The notes beneath the pieces are model-generated. The model ran no database searches, had not been told where the DNA came from, and was given only the letters and a program-made list of their open reading frames with translations. 9,924 nt of DNA, taken from assembly GCA_003646745.1 (NCBI GenBank), contig QMLM01000040.1:1-9924 (forward strand), read 5' to 3'. Shown here piece after piece: positions 7,518 through 9,924 of this stretch (position 1 is the stretch's first letter; each line of letters begins with the position of its first letter). The stretch comes from Deltaproteobacteria bacterium. Lineage in GTDB: Bacteria > Desulfobacterota > B13-G15 > RBG-16-54-18. Both the position numbers and the translations under genes were made by a program.

Positions 7518-8393
7518 GTGACCTTTCAAGAACTTATTTTCTCCCTGGAGCGTTTTTGGGCAGAGCAGGGTTGTGTCATACAGCAACCTTACGACATCGA
7601 AGTGGGAGCTGGGACCTTTAACCCCGCCACCTTCTTGCGCGTTCTGGGGCCTGAGCCCTGGAGGGTAGCCTATGTAGAGCCCTCACGGCGTCCCACCGAC
7701 GGGCGCTATGGAGAGAACCCTAACCGCCTACAACACTACTATCAATACCAGGTCATCATAAAACCTTCCCCCCTAGATATCCAAGAGATATATCTTGACA
7801 GCCTGCGTAGCTTTGGGATCGATCCCCTGGCTCATGACATCAGGTTCGTAGAGGACGACTGGGAGTCCCCGACCTTGGGGGCCTGGGGGTTGGGCTGGGA
7901 GGTATGGTTAGATGGGATGGAGATCACCCAATTTACCTATTTTCAACAGGCGGGGGGGATCGATCTGAGACCGGTTTCTGTGGAGATCACCTATGGAATT
8001 GAAAGGATAGCCATGTATCTGCAAGGAGTGGAGAACGTCTTCGAGCTGATCTGGACCGATGGTATCCGCTATGGAGATATCCATCATCAGGGTGAGGTGG
8101 AGTTCTCCCGCTATAATTTCGAAGGGGCCGATGTGGAGATGTTGTTGCGACTCTTTGAGATGTATGAAGGGGAGGCCAAGAGGCTTATAAAGGAAGGATT
8201 GGTTTTGCCTGCCTATGATTATTGTCTGAAGTGCTCTCATACCTTCAATCTTTTGGAGGCGAGGGGGGCCGTTAGCGTCACTGAGAGGATGGGTTTTATC
8301 CTCCGGGTGCGGGAGTTGGCGCGCGGTTGTGCCGAACTTTATCTGCACCAGAGGCAACAGATGGGTTACCCCCTATTGAGGTCTGGGCGATGA
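7518..8393 (+). CDS. glyQ: Glycyl-tRNA synthetase alpha subunit
   Basis: A 291-residue class II aminoacyl-tRNA synthetase subunit. With GlyS it forms the bacterial alpha2beta2 enzyme that charges tRNA-Gly with glycine; the alpha subunit holds the glycine- and ATP-binding site. Seen: the N-terminal GCVIQQPYDIEVGAGTFNPA (18-37), motif 2 with VEPSRRPTDGRYGENPNR (53-70), the active-site segment EDDWESPTLGAWGLGWEVWL (112-131) followed by DGMEITQFTYFQQ, and motif 3 with EITYGIERIAMY (156-167). Length matches the family (about 290-300). It starts at GTG and its stop overlaps the glyS ATG by 4 nt (ATGA), consistent with coupled synthesis of the two subunits in equal amounts. It lies 64 nt after recO. 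No T-box leader fits in that space. Confidence 0.97.
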   Translation: MTFQELIFSLERFWAEQGCVIQQPYDIEVGAGTFNPATFLRVLGPEPWRVAYVEPSRRPTDGRYGENPNRLQHYYQYQVIIKPSPLDIQEIYLDSLRSFGIDPLAHDIRFVEDDWESPTLGAWGLGWEVWLDGMEITQFTYFQQAGGIDLRPVSVEITYGIERIAMYLQGVENVFELIWTDGIRYGDIHHQGEVEFSRYNFEGADVEMLLRLFEMYEGEAKRLIKEGLVLPAYDYCLKCSHTFNLLEARGAVSVTERMGFILRVRELARGCAELYLHQRQQMGYPLLRSGR

Positions 8394-9924
8394 AGAAAGG
8401 GATGTTATTGGAAGTCGGAACAGAGGAGATTCCCTCCCTTTTTATCCCCAAGGCCCTTGATGCAATGAAGGAGATTTTGAAAAATGAGATGGATGCCCAA
8501 AGGGTGGACTATGGGGAGATCAAAGCGGTGGGTACTCCGCGTCGCCTTGCCCTTTTTGCCGAGTTGGAGCAGCGACAGCGCCCATTGGAAAAGGAGAGGC
8601 TCGGGCCGCCAAAGAACGTTGCCTTTGACACCCAAGGCCGACCCACCAAAGCTGCACTGGGATTTGCCCAAAGAGAGGGAGTACGAGTAGATGACCTTGA
8701 GATAGTGCACACGGGGAAGGGGGAGTATCTCTGCGTTAGAAAACAAGAAGCGGGGAGGCAGACTCGCGAGATCCTCTCTGAGGTTTTACCTAGACTTATC
8801 GCCTCCATTCCCTTTCCAAAGTCGATGCGCTGGTCCGACCTGGAACTACGCTTCGCCCGCCCCATTCACTGGATATTGGCCCTGTTCGACGCAGAGGTGG
8901 TTCCCTTCACCATGGAGAATTTGACCAGTGCCTCCTTTACCCGAGGACACCGCTTTTTGCATCCCGATCTGATAGAGGTAAAAGGGTTCAAGGATTATTT
9001 GGAAGGGCTCCGTCAAGCCTCTGTAGTGGTGGATCCGGAGGAGAGAAGGGAGTTAATCCGTCGTAGGGTCCGGGAAGCGGCCCAGAAAGTAGGAGGGAGG
9101 CCTTTGGAGGACGAAGACCTTCTGGAGGAGATTACTTATCTGGTGGAATACCCCGTGGCAATATGCGGTAGGTTTGATAACGGATATCTCGATCTTCCCA
9201 AAGAGGTCTTGATCACCGCTATGCAACAGCACCAGAGGTATTTTCCTGTGGTGGATGGGCAGGGGAGGCTCTTGCCTTACTTCGTTGCCGTGAGTAACAT
9301 CATGGCCCGAGACATGGAGGTGGTAAGGGAGGGGAATGAGCGGGTCCTGCGGGCTAGGCTCGCCGATGCTCAGTTCTTCTTCCAAGAAGACCAGAAAGTA
9401 CCTCTGGAGCAAAGGGTACAAGAGCTAAAAGGGGTAATCTTTCAAGCCAAACTGGGGACTTCTTATGAAAAGGTCATAAGGATTAGGGAGTTGGCGCTAA
9501 GATTAGCCGAGGAGTTGGCTCCTGAGGACAAGGAGGTAGTGGCCAGAGGGGCCTATCTCTGTAAGGCGGATTTGGTTACTGAGATGGTGGGAGAATTTCC
9601 CCACCTGCAAGGGGTGATGGGCAGAGAGTATGCCCTGCGCAGCGGTGAAGACCCCGCAGTGGCTCAGGTGATCTTTGAGCACTACCTCCCCAGGTTCGCT
9701 GGAGATGCGCTGCCCAGCACAAAAGCAGGGGATATGGTCAGCATTGCTGATAAGCTCGATACCATTATCGGTTGCTTCGGGGTGGGTTTGATTCCCACCG
9801 GCGCCTCTGATCCCTTTGCCCTGAGGCGGCAGGCCCTGGGTATTATCCATATCATTCTGGACAAGGGTTATACCATCTCCTTGCAGAAGATGATCACCAT
9901 GGCATTGGAATCCTTAATGTCGAA
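8390..9924 (+). CDS. glyS: Glycyl-tRNA synthetase beta subunit (3' end beyond the window)
   Basis: The frame is open from ATG 8390 to the window edge with no stop, giving 511 codons of a protein usually near 690 residues, so about three quarters is visible. The beta subunit recognises and binds tRNA-Gly and is needed for charging by the alpha2beta2 enzyme. Family landmarks: MLLEVGTEEIPSLFIP at 5-20, GTPRRLA at 48-54, RFARPIHW at 154-161, the MQQHQRYFP segment ending at 286, NERVLRARLADAQFFFQED at 316-334, the HD-domain-like stretch CKADLVTEMVGEFPHLQG (391-408), and DPFALRRQALGI at 474-485. The C-terminal anticodon-binding region lies past the edge. GAGG at 8378-8381 is 8 nt before the ATG, and the start overlaps the glyQ stop by 4 nt. 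In Geobacter-like genomes ppdK often follows; that cannot be checked here. Confidence 0.95.
   Translation, partial: MKKGMLLEVGTEEIPSLFIPKALDAMKEILKNEMDAQRVDYGEIKAVGTPRRLALFAELEQRQRPLEKERLGPPKNVAFDTQGRPTKAALGFAQREGVRVDDLEIVHTGKGEYLCVRKQEAGRQTREILSEVLPRLIASIPFPKSMRWSDLELRFARPIHWILALFDAEVVPFTMENLTSASFTRGHRFLHPDLIEVKGFKDYLEGLRQASVVVDPEERRELIRRRVREAAQKVGGRPLEDEDLLEEITYLVEYPVAICGRFDNGYLDLPKEVLITAMQQHQRYFPVVDGQGRLLPYFVAVSNIMARDMEVVREGNERVLRARLADAQFFFQEDQKVPLEQRVQELKGVIFQAKLGTSYEKVIRIRELALRLAEELAPEDKEVVARGAYLCKADLVTEMVGEFPHLQGVMGREYALRSGEDPAVAQVIFEHYLPRFAGDALPSTKAGDMVSIADKLDTIIGCFGVGLIPTGASDPFALRRQALGIIHIILDKGYTISLQKMITMALESLMS

Noticed and set aside
7908..8357. 149-codon open frame on the minus strand inside glyQ
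   Set aside because: Antisense shadow of a highly conserved gene with no ribosome binding site or domain evidence.
8484..8690. 68-codon + strand frame inside the start of glyS
   Set aside because: The overlapping glyS frame carries all family motifs; this one is rich in W/R/K/P and has no support.
1..9924. A new defence, mobile or biosynthetic system
   Set aside because: Every gene belongs to a well-known family with intact motifs, and there are no repeats, integrase, transposase or unexplained long gap.

Overview
This is a compact block of eight genes, all on the + strand, with almost no non-coding DNA. In order they are a CooC-type nickel-insertion ATPase (8-787), a PlsC-family acyltransferase (780-1508), ribonuclease J (1498-3159), an FtsK/SpoIIIE DNA translocase (3173-5317), an MgtE magnesium transporter (5332-6693), RecO (6695-7453), and the alpha (7518-8393) and beta (8390 to the window edge, incomplete) subunits of tetrameric glycyl-tRNA synthetase. 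Junctions are 8 nt overlap, 11 nt overlap, 13 nt gap, 14 nt gap, 1 nt gap, 64 nt gap and 4 nt overlap. This looks like one long operon, or two with the break before glyQ.

Likely organism: an anaerobic bacterium of the Desulfobacterota (former Deltaproteobacteria) or a related deep lineage. The reasons are partly from memory of such genomes. The order recO-glyQ-glyS is familiar from Geobacter-like deltaproteobacteria, RNase J next to ftsK fits the same group, and CooC implies carbon monoxide dehydrogenase, typical of organisms with the Wood-Ljungdahl pathway. Arginine codons lean to AGG/AGA (about 23 of 44 in the visible part of glyS by hand count), and the coding strand is purine-rich. No rRNA or marker gene settles the taxonomy, so Nitrospirota or a clostridial relative cannot be excluded.

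Region by region: 1-787 is probably the tail of a CODH-related cluster that continues upstream. Positions 780-3159 hold membrane lipid synthesis and RNA decay, with overlapping genes. Positions 3173-6693 hold chromosome segregation and Mg2+ uptake, each gene with a strong Shine-Dalgarno. Positions 6695-7453 encode recombination repair. The 64-nt spacer at 7454-7517 is the only real intergenic space and contains a 9-bp hairpin just before the glyQ ribosome binding site. Positions 7518-9924 encode both subunits of glycyl-tRNA synthetase.

The genes are housekeeping functions rather than parts of one pathway; only glyQ and glyS make a single complex. I see no mobile element, CRISPR array, RNA gene, toxin-antitoxin, defence system or intrinsic terminator. 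I did not find a new biological system here. The points worth a second look are modest: the non-ATG start of the acyltransferase, the hairpin before glyQ, the one-sided distribution of GGGNAGGG octamers, and the joining of CooC to a core operon.
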